Part shown: piece after piece, positions 44,795 to 58,000 of the stretch
How positions within the stretch are numbered: position 1 is the stretch's first letter
How the letters are laid out: every line of letters begins with the position of its first letter
From: Garcia nutans
Taxonomy: Eukaryota; Streptophyta; Magnoliopsida; Malpighiales; Euphorbiaceae
Reading direction: 5' to 3'
Length of the DNA stretch: 64,000 nucleotides
Assembly: GCA_947685225.1 (NCBI GenBank)
Contig: CANTUV010000032.1
Coordinates: 23,195,501 to 23,259,500 of the forward strand
The notes under the pieces: generated by a model
Databases searched by the model: none
What the model saw: only the letters and a program-made list of their open reading frames with translations
Told to the model about the DNA's origin: nothing
Position numbers and translations under genes: made by a program

Positions 44795-46521
44795 GTCCCC
44801 CTATCATGAAGGTTGTTGGCGGCGACACTCTTTAAAATTTAGGCAAAGGATTACTCTTGGTGTTCAGCTTATTAGGCTTAAGTAGTTTAGCACTATTGAT
44901 CAAATATTGGATCTTATGCCTTAACTGAACACATTTATCTATCTCATGCCCTTGCATTTGATGGAACTGATAGAAGACCTTAGTATCAAAGTTTGATGGC
45001 AGAGGATTGGGTAGCGGTCAAGGTGCCAATGGTTGTAGCAAATCTATCTTCATTAGATTTTCAAACACCTTTGACAAATTAAAGGTTCCCCTAAGTATTA
45101 AAATTTATGCTTCTTTACTATCTCAGTTGTTACATTTATTTTAACACCTCAATATCCCCTTTGACTTTGCCCAGTGGATGGTAGCTACCTTTATTATTCT
45201 ATTTTTCATTGTATACGCTCTTTTCTTTCTCTCATTCCTCATACAAGTCTTTAAAATGCTTAGTTAGCATATGGCTCTATTGATCTTGTAGAATAGGAAT
45301 TGACCACTCATTTCTTATTTAATCTCTATCAGTGGACTTGTTCCTTATTAAAGTTGCCTTTCCCTTCTTTTTTATGTTAGTGGGAGATGCCTCATTGGCA
45401 TTATTAATGATCTCTAGAATCTCATTCAACTGGGTCTTTATAATCCCAGCCAATTGATCCCACAACTCGGCCATACTTATTTTAAAAACTTTATTAACTA
45501 TATCCCTAAGCTAGTTTGCATCCATCTTCTGAATAAAAGCACTTGAATCAAAATCACTGGTGTAGGTACTATTGTTTATACCTTTGAACTACTATACTCC
45601 AGGTCCTTGACCCAGAAAGGATCAATGCAATGTAATGTAATGTATGTGTGCATGTGCAACAATGAAATAAAAAGATAGTTAGGGCATCCCTTCTAGCCTT
45701 ATATCATCCACACATGAATGAGGAGTCTCTTTTCTTAGCTATATAGTAAAAAAACCATCAATATATGATATCATTTTTTGAAATATCCACTTAGAAGGAT
45801 TAACCAATAATTATCATTTCAAATATAGAAATCAATTCATGATAATTTTCACTAATTAAGCCTTAGTCTATGAGTTAACTAAAAAATAGCTTTTATGATA
45901 TATTATAGATTAAAACTAAGTTAAAGGGCTTATCATAAATAGATTTCTCATTGTGAAATATGCAACTAATGATTTATGCCAAAAGCAAGCCCATGACAAA
46001 CAAGTCTTGATATAAATTAGGCCCACAATTGATTTTAATATTTCATAATTGACCCAACTAGTTGCTAGATCTTGCAAGAAAAGGTTGTAATAAAGTTTGG
46101 GCTATGAAAATGTCTTTGCAAATATTGAAAAGCCCATTGTAAAAAGTTTGTTTGAAAAATTAATTTTGTGTTTTCACATTTAGGCCATAAGGTAGAAAAT
46201 AATTTTGACCTTATTAAAAAAGAGTTTCATGCCCAAAAATCATCTTGAAAAAGAGTTTAAAAATAATTTGTTCTTTTGGGCTTCAAAAGAATAATTTAAT
46301 TTTTAGCTTACACCATAATTAGGTCATATTAGAAAAAAATAAACTAAATGGGTCATAACGCAAACTAAGATATATCAATTATTGACAAAGAATAAATATT
46401 TAGGGTAAACCGAAGGAAAGTTACTAGGCTAATTACATAAGCTTTAGTCTTTGGGTTGAAAAGCTTAGATTTTCATAACAAATATATACCAAAAGGTACG
46501 AAACTATGAGTGGCTATGCCA
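44795..46521 (-). pseudogene. E8 Tat gag and leader fragment
   Basis: The minus strand matches E1 3790-6720. A knuckle region reads YQFHQMQGHEIDKC then RHKIQYL (about 44990-44900); degraded gag core follows at 45100-45420; the gag start area is at about 45480-45530; the TGGGTCAAGGACCTGG leader block is at about 45600; then AT-rich leader continues to 46521 with the GGTACGAAACTATGAG block. Many stops and frame changes. It is cut by E7 on the left and by the E9 LTR on the right. Confidence 0.75.
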
Positions 46522-48857
46522 TGTAACATCCGAAAATTTTAAAAATTCAACAAAATAAATTAAAATTAAATTAGATAAATTAAATAAATAATTTAAATGG
46601 TAAATGGAAGGTTTTGAAGTGAAAAAGTGGAATGTATATGTGAAATATATATGAAATATACATAATATATACAAAGTCAACCAAAAGTCAACACTTTAAA
46701 AGAAAAGCCAAAAGGTCAATTGACATTTTTGTAAATATACTTTGGAAATTAAAAATTATTTAAATAATTTTAAAGTAATTTATTTTTGTATGGAAGATGT
46801 AAATTTTGGATTTTATTAAATAAATAAATAATTGATTAATTTAAAATATAATAAAATATAACATATATAATACATATAAGGTATGTTGGATCTGTATATG
46901 AGATACATATTATATATGCATATGAGTATTTAAATACATTAAATATACATTACATATACATAGTATATACATCACATAAATATATACATAGTGGTATATG
47001 TAAAATATAAGTAACATATAAAAGACATATGCATTTACATATACATAACATATACATTACATATATGTGAGGTATAATTTGGTGTTAGAAAAGTGGATGA
47101 TGATGATGATGATAATGATAATAATAATAATAATAATAAATAAAAGAAAAAGAAAAGAAAAAGAAAAAAAGTCAAAGAAAAGTGCTTGGTGGTTAAATAA
47201 ATAAATAATATTATACATAATTGATAAAGATGGGAATTAAACTGGAAAAAAGACACTTCTTCTTCTTCTTCTTCTTCTTTTGGATGTGACATTGGAGGAG
47301 GCAAGAGCTTGGGGTTTGTTTCATGTTATACATCAAATTCATTGGAAATTCAAGAGGACTTTAAGAAAATTTTGAAGAAAAATCAAGAAGCAAGTAATAT
47401 TTCTTTTAAATTTGTTTTAATTGATTTTAAGTTTATGTGTAGGATGGATAGAGAGAGAAAGTGATTTTAAATCATTTAAACAAATAGAAATGATGTTAAA
47501 ATGATGATTTTACAATTATTTTTAAGTTGGATTGAAGAAATGATTAGGTTTGAGATGAATTGGGGAAGAGAGAGAATTTAGGGTTATGGAATTTTTGAGT
47601 TTATGAAATCATGGGTTTTAATTATGCAAGTTGATTCTAAATGAGTTGTTTTGATGCATATACAAGTATTTTAAAGTCAAATGTTGGATTTAGCTAAGAT
47701 TGATTGGAGTTTGGGAATGGAAGTGTTGATTTAGGGTTTTAGAAAAGGTTATTTTCAAAGTTGGTGAATTAATTGGTTTATTGTTTAAATCATGTTCTTT
47801 AGTGATTAAGTGATGAATATAAGATTGAAGTGATAATTGAATCGAGTTGGAAAAGAAAACCTTCAATGGGGAAGGTTATGCCATTTTAGGGTTTTGGGTT
47901 ATGCCATTTTAGGATTTTGGACATAAGTGTGTGTTTATGTAATGTAATTATTTTAAACATGTTATAATATATTTTTAATAATATAAATAAACTTAAAACA
48001 CCAAATTGAATGGTTCAATATGGTTTTCAAAAGTTAAAGTGAGGATAGCCTTAACGTTAGGATTTTAGTATGAATGGTGTTTAATTATGATTTAAGATTG
48101 AAAATGCCTTTAAGTGTGATACTAAATGATTATTTATGATCACATTTGGTATAGGCATTGAGGAGATTGATTTTTCCAATCCAAGTGTTGAAGGGAAAGT
48201 TGGAAGAGAAGGTTGGTGTTAGGTTTGTGGCTTGCATTTGGTTGCTTTTAGAGATAAGTATAAACTTTGGATGAATTGGATATATTTGCATTACATTGGG
48301 CTTAACACATTTTGGATTCGAATATGTGTTAAGCTACTTGATACATAGAACATGTATGAATAATGCACTATGACGTGTAATGTCATATATGTATTAAATG
48401 CATTGTGAAAAGCCATTGTTATTGGCTAAATTGTGTAAATTGTCAAATATGTGTATTATGTGAAAAAGACCTAAAGTGTTTGGGTAATGCCATTTGTTGT
48501 ATATGCATTAAGGGCATTGTTAAAAAGCCATTGGTAAGGGCTAAAGTGTATAAAATGTCAATCATGTGTGGATTATATGAAATTATCCAAAATATTTGGG
48601 TGATGAGTTTTAAGGTAAAATGTGAAGCAATGTGATGATATGATGAAATGTAATGAATTTATATTGCTATAAATGAGAAAAATGAGAAAAGTAAGAAAAA
48701 GATGAGAAAATAAGGCAATGTACCTAATAGATAATGAAAAATAAGGCAATGTGCCAAGTTTAATTATGAGAAAATGAGAAAGAGATTGATAATGAGAAAT
48801 GTGAATTAATTTCGTGCGTAGTATGTTATTCAAATTTCAGAGTTTTTTGTTTGGCGG
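46522..48857 (+). repeat. E9 Tekay-like LTR (left part, interrupted by E10)
   Basis: Starts TGTAACATCCGAAAATTTT at 46522 inside E8 leader. It shares with E2/E11 the AAGCCATTG...GGCTAAA units (48410 and 48528, tandem ~117 bp) and the TTATTCAAATTTCAGAGTTTTTTG block (48827). It stops at 48857, where the E10 LTR begins; the rest is not seen in the window. The candidate E10 target site is GGCGG (48853-48857). Microsatellites: (GAT)n(AAT)n about 47097-47140 and (TTC)n about 47252-47280. No gene is seen. Confidence 0.7.
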
Positions 48858-51082
48858 TGTGAGCGGGGATTTTTGCCCCCACTCCCGGTGGAATGGTTCT
48901 TCCGACTTCGGCACTGTTTAGGCTCGGGGCCTTAGAGAACATGGACTTAAGTCCAGAGAAAATGGAGTCACCGCCCGGACGGGCCGGGAAAAAAAAGGGG
49001 TGGATGACTCGATTTCTAAGGAATCCCCAACCCCCTAATGGGTTCAAAAATTTGGGTACATGTGGGGAAGGTGAGAAATGGCCCAGCACCCCCACAACGC
49101 CCGGTTCATTGGAACCGGCCTCCTTTACAGGTCTTAATATTATAGAATTCTTAAGTATAACAATATTATCCATATTACACACGATAATTAAAATAAAGCA
49201 TCTTTATATTAAAAATCAAAGCAATTTCCAAGCAAAATAAATAAATGGACACCCATCAAAGGATGAAAACATGTCCTTACATCTAATGCCTAAATAGGAC
49301 ACCCACCGAAAGGTAGAAACATGTCCTTTACATTGGTTCTAAAATAGAAAAGCAATTTAAATTACATGATATTTAACCAATGAGGTACCCACCAAGTGGA
49401 AACATACCTCTTGAATAAATTGATAAAAGTAAATAATCATTCATCATAAATAAATCATTCATCAAAGGTATTAAACACCAATAGAAAGTAAACATCCATC
49501 CATGATAAATTGAATAAACCAAGCATTGAACTTAAATAAATTGAAGCATATAAAATAAATCAAAGCATAATCAAATATAAAATTGAATAAGGCAAATAAA
49601 AATTCAAATTAGGGCTATTGTTTCTATTTAAGATTCTTTATTTCATATGTTTAAGCTTTTGGAATTTATGGAATTTGGCTACTGTGAGCTTTTAAAGGAA
49701 TTAAAATAGATTAAGGTTTTATGTTTTAAAAGGTTGGTAAAGTTCTTTGATTAACCAAATTAGGGTTTGAGATGTATACTCATGAAATTAGGTTTCAGAC
49801 ATTTTAAAACACTTAGATTTATGATTTTCGGTTACTGAGTTATTATTTTGAGATTACTGTGTAAAATTATGTTTATATGGTTTTTAAAGTTTTAAAAGAT
49901 TAGGGTTTAGAAAATTTTAGGGTTTAGGTTTTAAGAGAGTTAGGGTTGACTGTTTTAGGTTTTGGAGTTGAATTAGGGTTTTAGGATTTTTGATTTAGGG
50001 TTTCGGGGAATGGATTAATTTTTACAATTTGGAAAAAATAATTGATAGCTTTATGAAGTTTTATGAAAATGATTTAAAGTTTATAGAAGCAAAAAAAAGA
50101 AGTTTTTAGGGCTTTTGGAAACGAACAGAACTCAATTTAGAGTTTTGAAAATTTAGAAAGCAAATTAGGGTTTTGGGGTTTTGAAGAAACAAAACTAACA
50201 ACTTTAATCTTTTTGGAAAACAAAGCAACGAATTAAGGTTTTTAAACTTTAGAAAAAGTGAATTGAGGTTCTAGGGTTTTTGAATTAAAAGAAAAAAAAT
50301 AGATGATTAAGCTACTGTGAAAAAACAAAAAGAAATTAAGAATTCAAACCTTGGTTCGTAGGTTACACCAAAAATTGCTTCTTGGATGAACAAAAACAAA
50401 GACAAGCTTTGCTGCCTTTGAGTTGCTTGAATTGTTTTTCTGTTCTCTCAAAATATAAGAAATCAGGTTGATTCACTGCCTTTTCTACTTAGTTTCGAAT
50501 CCAATTTTTGATAAATTTCTCCGATTTCTTGATTGCTTTTTGTGATGTTTTTGATCTTATTTATAGAAGAATTTTATGGTTCATTTCTAGGTTTCCATGG
50601 AACATAATATTCATTAAGAAAAGGAAACCAAAACCTAATTGTATTAGGTTTCAGAAAATATGCGTCGAAAAAATTTTGCTGGCGAAAAAAACTGCTAAGA
50701 AAAAATTGCGCTGGCAAAAAAAAAAACTGCTGCTGAAAAATTGTACTGGCAAAAAAGCTGCTGCAACTGGCTATGGCAGCGCGGGTGAAACAGGCCTGCG
50801 GGCCATTTCGCCACAGGAAACTTCTGCGGGCGAAATGCCCACGGGCCCTCGCTGACTTTCGGCGATGATTTTTTCGTCGGCGATTTTTCTGTCGCCGATT
50901 TTTTTGTTAATTTTTATTTTTTTTATTCACTTCACCATTTTTTACTAAAATAAATATTAAAATTAATCAAGATACCACAAAAATTATTTTGGACTAATTA
51001 AAATATATTGGACAACACAAAAATTATTTTAGACTAATTAAAATATATTGGATCGGACTAGGTAAAAAATTAAGGGTCGACA
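48858..51082 (-). repeat. E10 3' LTR (Tat type, 2225 bp)
   Basis: On the plus strand it reads TGTGAGCGGGG...AAGGGTCGACA, closely similar to the E5 LTR. It carries the same telobox zone (about 49600-50290) and a palindrome zone with CATTTCGCC (50804-50812) and GGCGAAATG (50829-50837). The polypurine tract next to 51082 shows it is a 3' LTR. No coding sequence. Confidence 0.9.
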
Positions 51083-52632
51083 ATTTGCCCCCTGCTTGAA
51101 CGATCTAAGACTTTAGAGAGTGAAAAGCAACAAGACTTAATTCTTGATGAGATGGTTATTTGAATTTGTTTTTGGGTTCTGGACCCAGTTCGAGTTTTGG
51201 ACTTGATTTGGATACTTGGACTAGAGATTGGGCACTTGGACCTTAGATTGAATTTGATTTGGGTACTTGGACCCAAGATTGGATTTAATTTGGGTACTTG
51301 GACCCAGGATTGCGTACTTGGATCCGAGATTGGGTACTTAGACCCAAGATTGGATTGAATTTGATTTGGGTACTTGGACCCGAGAATGGGTGCTTGGACC
51401 CGAGATTGGGTACTTGGACCCGAGATTAGATACTTGGACCCGAGATTGGATACTTGGACTAGAGATTAGGTACTTGGACCCGAGCTTGAATTGATTTGGG
51501 TACTTGGACCCGAGAATGGGTGCTTGGGCCCGAGACTGATTTGATTTGGGTGCTTGGACCCGAGATTGGGTACTTGGACCTGAGATTGGGTACTTGGACC
51601 CGAGCTTGAATTGATTTGGGTACTTGGACTCGAGAATGTGTGCTTGGGCCGGAGATTGGGTACTTGGACCCTAGAATGGGTGCTTGGACCTGAGAATGGG
51701 TGCTTGGACCTGAGATTGATTTGATTTGGGTGCTTGGACTCGAGAATGAATTGAATTTTGGGTGCTTGGACCCGAGATTGGGTACTTGGACTCGATATTG
51801 GGTACTTGGACTCGAGCTTTAATTGATTTGGGCACTTGGCTCGAGATTGATTTGATTTGGGTACCTAGACCCGAGAATGATTTGATTTGGGTATTTGGAC
51901 CCGAGATTGGATTGAATTTGGGTACTTGGACCCAGGATTGGGTACTTGGATCCGAGACTGAGTTTGACTGACCTTTTATTAGTTGAAAAGTCTGACTACT
52001 TTGGCTGTTCTATACATCGTGGTTCTTCACCCTCAAAATGGATCTTCATCCTTTGAGATCGGGTTTTCACCCTTGAAAAAGGATCTTCATCCTTTGAGAT
52101 CGGGTCTTCACCCTTGCAAATGGATCTTCATCCTTTGAGATCAGGTCTTCACCCTTGCAAATGGATCTTCATCCTTTGAGATCGGGTATTCAGCCTTGAA
52201 AAATGGATCTTCATCCTTTGATGTCTGGTCTTCACCCTTTAAAATGGATCTTTGTCCTTTGAACTTTGGGTCTTCACCATTTAAAATTGGATCTTCATCC
52301 TTTGGACATCAGGTCTTCACCTTCTGAAATTGGATCTTTATCCATTAGAGATTAGGTCTTTACCCTTGAAACACGGATCTTTATCCATTGGAGATCGGGT
52401 CTTCACCCTTGAAAATGGACTTTCATCCTTTGAAAATTGGGTCTTCACCCTTGAAAATGGATCTTTATCCTTTGGACTTCGGGTCTTTACCCTTGCTTCA
52501 GCTTTTTTAGCTGGACTGATCTTTTGTCTTTTGCATCTTCATTCTTTTGAGAGTTCTAATGTTTCATTATTTTGTTCTTCTTTTTGCAAAAATTTAGCTA
52601 TTTTTAATTGGACCTTATAACATCTCCTTGCC
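51083..52632 (-). repeat. E10 3' internal region: polypurine tract and two tandem-repeat fields
   Basis: The complement of 51083-51093 is a GGGGGCAAAT tract. Field 1, about 51160-51965, is built on ~20-bp units GGGTACTTGGACCCGAGATT. Field 2, about 52030-52500, has a ~41-bp unit with GGATCTTCATCCTTTGAGAT and CGGGTCTTCACCCTTGAAAA, about 11 copies. The rest (51966-52029, 52501-52632) is unique and non-coding. E11 inserted at 52632; the preceding TTGCC is a candidate target site. Confidence 0.85.
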
Positions 52633-54929
52633 TGTAATATCCCCATGTGTGCCCTAGAAGTTTTAATTCAATTGTTGTTTGATTTGAATTAAATGTACAT
52701 ATGTTTTAGCAAAGGAAATGATTGTGTTAATGGAATGTATATGTTGTATATATGTTAATATATATAACATATATGTTGGTCAAGTGTAAAGTCAAGGGAA
52801 GAAGATATTTTTATTTGGGAAGAGTGAAATTACTTAAGAGGGCAAGAGTTTTAAAGGAAGTGTGAACAAATAGAAAAGGGCATTTAAGTAATTGTGTTGA
52901 TGGAATTGCTTGGTGGATATTTAAAGAAGAAAAGAAGGTTGAATTGTCTTCATTTCTTTTCTTTTCTTGGTATAGCCGGCCATTTCAAAGGAAGAGAGCA
53001 AAAGTGAGATTTGCTTATTCAAGTCTCAAATTGAAGGAGGAATCAAAGGATTTGGTTGGAGATTTGTGAAATTTCTTCATCTAAGGTAAGTACTCTCTTG
53101 TTTTCCTTTGGTATTTTGAAGATGTGTTTGAAGTGTGTTGTGATTTGATAATATTATGATTTGGTATGTTTGAGATGAGTTTCTAAATGTTGAAATTGAT
53201 TGTGAGTTAATTTAGTGTTGGTTTGGTTTTGGTTGAAGATGGTAGGTTAAAAGTGATGTTGTTTTTTAGGGTTTTGAAGTGGAAGGTGATTAAATGTGTT
53301 GATGATGGGTTGTTAAGGTGAATATTGTGGTAAACATGTGAAATATGTGTTTAGAACATGGATTACATTCATTTGAATTATGCTAAATTGTGTATAATGT
53401 AATTGAGTGCAACCAAAGGGGACTTGAACATGTTAGGGTTTCAATTCATGAGAGACACGGCCAAAAGCAAGGAGAGACACGGCCAATTCATGAGAGACAC
53501 GGCCAAGTCCATGGAAATTTGGCCGTGTTGGGTGATTTTTGGAGGAGACACGGCCGTGTCCCTTGCCCATGTTGGCTTCTGTTGCTTTTGGTTGAGAGGC
53601 TTTTGGTTGAGAGACACGGCCACAAGCTTGGCCGTGTCCCTTGAGTGTGTTGGCTACTGTGATTTTTCCTTTCTCTTCTTACATGGTTGAGATTGAACTT
53701 ACACTTGATAATGCATATGATATTATATGAACAAGGTTGGGTATTGTGCATTGTGAAACTTGTGAATGGCAATGTGTTATATGAATAATGTATCTTGAAA
53801 TGTTATACCAATGATGCTATGTGAATAATATGAATTGAGATATAATATGATGATGCTAGGTGAATAATATGAATTGAGATACAACATGATATGAGGCCAT
53901 TGTGATTGGCTATGATAACTCAAATGTGATGTGAAGCCATTGTGTTTGGCTATGATGATTCAATTGAAAGAACATAAGGCATGTTTGCCTAATTGATGAT
54001 GAGAATTGAGAATGAAACAATAAATGAATTGTGTGTCTAATGTGTTATTCACTTTCAGAGTTTTGTTGTTGGTGGCATGCCTATTGGTAACATTCTCTTG
54101 AAGTTAGGTTGGATTTGATCCTTGAAGCCTAATTGAGATGTTACAACCCTTGAAGCTAGGTTGGATTGGTTCTTGAAGCCAAGTTGGGTTGATACTTAGC
54201 ATGCTTTGTTCCCCTTGAAGCTTGGTTGAACCTAAATCCTTGAAGCCTAGTTGGGTTTATGATAATGATAAATGTGATAACAAAACCAAAGCATTAACTC
54301 TGAAAGTTGAATGGCATATTAGTGTGTCTTGGGCCCATGCTTGTCTTTGTTTAATGTGATTCATGAATGGTAAAATGATTAACTAATGAGATATATGGAA
54401 GGATATTGAAATGTGATATGTTTATATATGTGGTTTATGAAATATAAAGGTATGTGGTTATCCTTTCATCTATGATATTGATTTGAGTAATCAAATGTGT
54501 GACATTGCATTGCCTTATAGTATAGTGTTGGTATATTTTGTACTACTAAGCCGTTGGCTTAGCGCGATATTGTTTGATCGCGCAGGTAACAGAGTTGAAC
54601 CTGAGAGCTCCTCAAGACCGAGTGAGAGTGGACATTGAAGAGTTATTTTGGAACTTAAAGATCAGAGAAGAGCTGCCAATCATGTATATATATTCTATGT
54701 TTTGTAAACCTTGATTTATAACATATTTGTAATAACTTCCACTGTGAATTATTAAACATTTTGTATATAGTGTCTTTTGGATTTCTTTTATTTGTTTGAG
54801 ATTGGTTTCACTTATTTACAAAGATATTTGTTGTGTCTTTTTAAACCGTGGCATTTTCTATATTCAGTATACGTATATTACGATCGTTTAAGCATGCTTG
54901 GTACGTATACAGGGTATAGAGGTGTTACA
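52633..54929 (+). repeat. E11 5' LTR (2297 bp)
   Basis: TGTAATATCC...GGTGTTACA. It contains a GAGACACGGCC palindrome array (53448-53640), with a perfect 9-bp inverted repeat at 53613-53621 and 53630-53638; GCCATTGTGATTGGCTATGA units (about 53890-53960); CCTTGAAGC repeats (54098-54250); and a GCCGTTGGCTTAGCGCG block (54551). No gene is seen; short frames in the palindrome array are chance. Confidence 0.95.
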
Positions 54930-54936
54930 ATTATTT

Positions 54937-54948
54937 TGGTATCAGAGC
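54937..54948 (+). other. E11 primer-binding site (tRNA-iMet)
   Basis: TGGTATCAGAGC, 7 nt after the LTR end at 54929; repeated at 62096-62107 after the second LTR. Confidence 0.93.
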
Positions 54949-55097
54949 CTAGGTTTGAGATTCTCAACCTAGGTCAAGTGTAAGAAAAAAAGTGTTTTGA
55001 TTTTTAAAAAGTGGATTTTTGAATAACATACATGTTTGGCATTGGCAGTCTCTGATCTTTAATGAGAAGTATTATGCTGTGTTTGCAGATATAGGTT

Positions 55098-58000
55098 GTG
55101 ATGGATTCTCACTCACGTCAGTCAGTCGAGGGTAGTGCTAAGAGTATAGCTCCTGATGAGATTAGAGAGGGAGCTAGAGTGGATAGTGCTGGAGAGGTAC
55201 CTGTTTCTGTGTCGGGGAGACCAGCTGGTGAGGATGTTCCGCCAGTTTGGGTTAGGCATGTGGTAGAGGCTTTGAGGCAAGCACCAGTGCAACCACCGCC
55301 ACCACCCCCACAGCCTTTGGTATCAGTGAGACAGTATGATAAGCTAAGGAAGTATGGAGCAGAAGACTTCTTGGGTACTATTGATCCAGCTATAGCTGAG
55401 CAGTGGCTAGATAAAGTACAGAGGATATTTGTTCAGTTACAAGCCACTCCAGAGGAAAAATTTGATTATGCAAGATCATTATTGCAGAAGGATGCATATG
55501 ACTGGTGGAAGACAGTACCCCATGCTATGGACGATCCGCCTACTTTGTCCTATGCTGATTTTCTAAGAGAGTTTGAATTGAAATATACCCCAAGAGAGTA
55601 TAAAGACATGAAGAAGATGGAGTTTTTGAGTTTAAAGCAAGATAACCGGACCGTAACTGAGTATGAGGTTGAGTTTATTCGATTGAGCCATTATGCTGGG
55701 GGTATTGTATCTAATGAGATAGATAGATGCAGGAGATTTGAGGAGGGATTGAGGCCCTCTATCATGTGTCATGTGGCTGGATCTAGATATCATGATTTTT
55801 CCCAGCTTGTGGCAGCAGCTAGGAGCGTGGAGAGAGCTCAGGTTATTGCAGCTGCTTTAGAGGAAGAGATCAGGCCCCAGTTTGAGGCAGGGTCTTCATC
55901 TGTGAAAAGAGGTAAAGGAAGTTTTGTTCCTCGGGTTAGTAGGAGTCAGAGGCCAGCGGGTAGGTCAGTACAGTTTCAGAGGCATAGATCTAGACCTAAA
56001 GTTTCAGTGGCGAGTGCTCCGACCCCAGTGATGCAGAGATCCACCTTACCCATATGCATTCATTGTGGTAGACCACATGGTGGTCCTTGTTGGAGGATTG
56101 GTGTGACAGGGGTATGTTTCAGATGTGGGTCGCCTGATCACTTTGTTAGAGATTGTCCTGAGAGACAGGAGCGGATGTCAGTGGATACTGCAGCTTCCCG
56201 ACCTAATGTGAGGGCAGGTCGTGGAGGCAGAGGTTTCAGCAGAGGAGGTAGATCTGGGTTCAGTTCTAGAGGAGATTCTACATCCAGGGAGAGTAGACCA
56301 GAGGAGGCTGGATCTTCTCAGAGGATTTATGTGATGCAGAGGCAACCAGATGCTTCGGCAGTCATAGCTGGTACTTTTTCTTTATTTGGTATTTCAGTAC
56401 TTGCTTTGATTGATCCGGGTTCCACACATTCATATATTAGTGCATCTGTTTTGCCTGTGTCTGATGTGCATGCTGAATCCCTAGGATTTGATGTATTGGT
56501 GACAAATTCGTTAGGGCATAGTGTGATTGTTAGCAAAGTGCACCGAGATAGTGCAGTGATGGTGCAAGGAGAGGAGTTTCTTGGAGATTTGATTGAGATG
56601 CCTTTTAAGAAATATGATGTGATCCTAGGCATGGACTGGTTATCTAGACATAGAGCTGTGGTTGACTGCCAAAAGAAAGTTGTTACCTTGAGAACCAGCG
56701 ATGGTAGAGAGGTGTTAGTATCTAGTGAACAGGGACAGTTAGCATCCTTGTTTGTTTCAGCTGTTGCAGCTAGGAGATTGATTAGAAAAGGGTGTGATGC
56801 TTACCTTGCTTATGTTGTGGATACTAAAGTAAAAGGTTCTCAACTTGATGATATACCCACAGTTGCAGAGTTTCCAGATGTGTTTCTAGAGGAGTTGCCA
56901 GGGTTGCCTCCTGAGAGAGAGGTGGAGTTCGGTATTGAATTATTGCCTGGTACCACTCCTATCTCTATTACTCCTTATAGAATGGCACCTGCTGAACTGA
57001 GAGAGCTGAAGGTGCAGTTACAGGAGTTGCTGGATAAAGGGTTTGTTCGCCCTAGTGTTTCACCGTGGGGAGCTCCTGTCTTATTTGTGAAGAAGAAGGA
57101 TGGTACTATGAGATTGTGTATCGATTATAGGCAATTGAACAAGGTGACTATTAAAAATAAATATCCTTTGCCTAGAATTGATGATCTCTTTGATCAATTA
57201 AAAGGTGCAGCAGTGTTTTCCAAAATTGATTTAAGATCAGGGTACCATCAGTTGAGAGTCAGAGCTGAAGATGTTCCTAAGACTGCCTTTCGGACGAGGT
57301 ATGGGCATTATGAGTTTCTAGTTATGCCTTTTGGTTTGACGAATGCACCTGCAGTTTTTATGGATTTGATGAATAGGGTGTTTAGGCCCTATTTGGATCA
57401 GTTTGTAGTGGTCTTTATAGATGATATTTTGGTGTATTCGCGTAATGAGGAAGAGCATGACAAGCATCTGCGGATTGTGTTGCAAATTTTGAGAGAGAAG
57501 CAATTGTTTGCTAAACTGTCGAAGTGTGAGTTTTGGCTTGACCAAGTTACTTTTCTCGGTCATATAGTTTCAGTAGAGGGTATTAGAGTTTATCCGAGTA
57601 AAGTTGAAGTTATTTTGAATTGGAGTCCACCAAAATCTGTGACTGAAGTTAGAAGTTTTCTGGGTTTGGCAGGCTATTACCGACGGTTTGTAAAAGGATT
57701 TTCTTTGATAGCTACTCCACTTACCAGATTGCTTCGAAAGGGAGTTAGATTTGTGTGGACAGATCAGTGTCAGGCTAGCTTCGAACAGTTGAGAGAAATG
57801 TTGACTCAAGCACCTATTCTTACTTTACCTGTGGAAGATAAACCATATGTGATTTACAGTGATGCTTCGCATAATGGTTTGGGTTGTGTTTTGATGCAAG
57901 AAGGTAAAGTTATAGCTTATGCTTCTCGACAGTTGAAACCGCATGAGTTTAATTATCCGACCCATGATTTAGAGTTGGCAGCCATTGTGTTTGCATTGAA

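Noticed and set aside
47035..47304. Minus-strand frame rich in Phe, Leu and Ser
   Set aside because: Product of GAT/AAT and TTC microsatellites in the E9 LTR, not a membrane protein.
51762..51971. Open frame with repeated Leu-Gly-Thr-Trp / Gly-Pro-Glu words
   Set aside because: It only reads through the 20-bp tandem repeat field of E10; repeats lacking stops give such frames by chance.
51160..52500. Possible CRISPR-like array because of regular repeats
   Set aside because: Units are directly adjacent with no unique spacers, and this is plant retrotransposon DNA.
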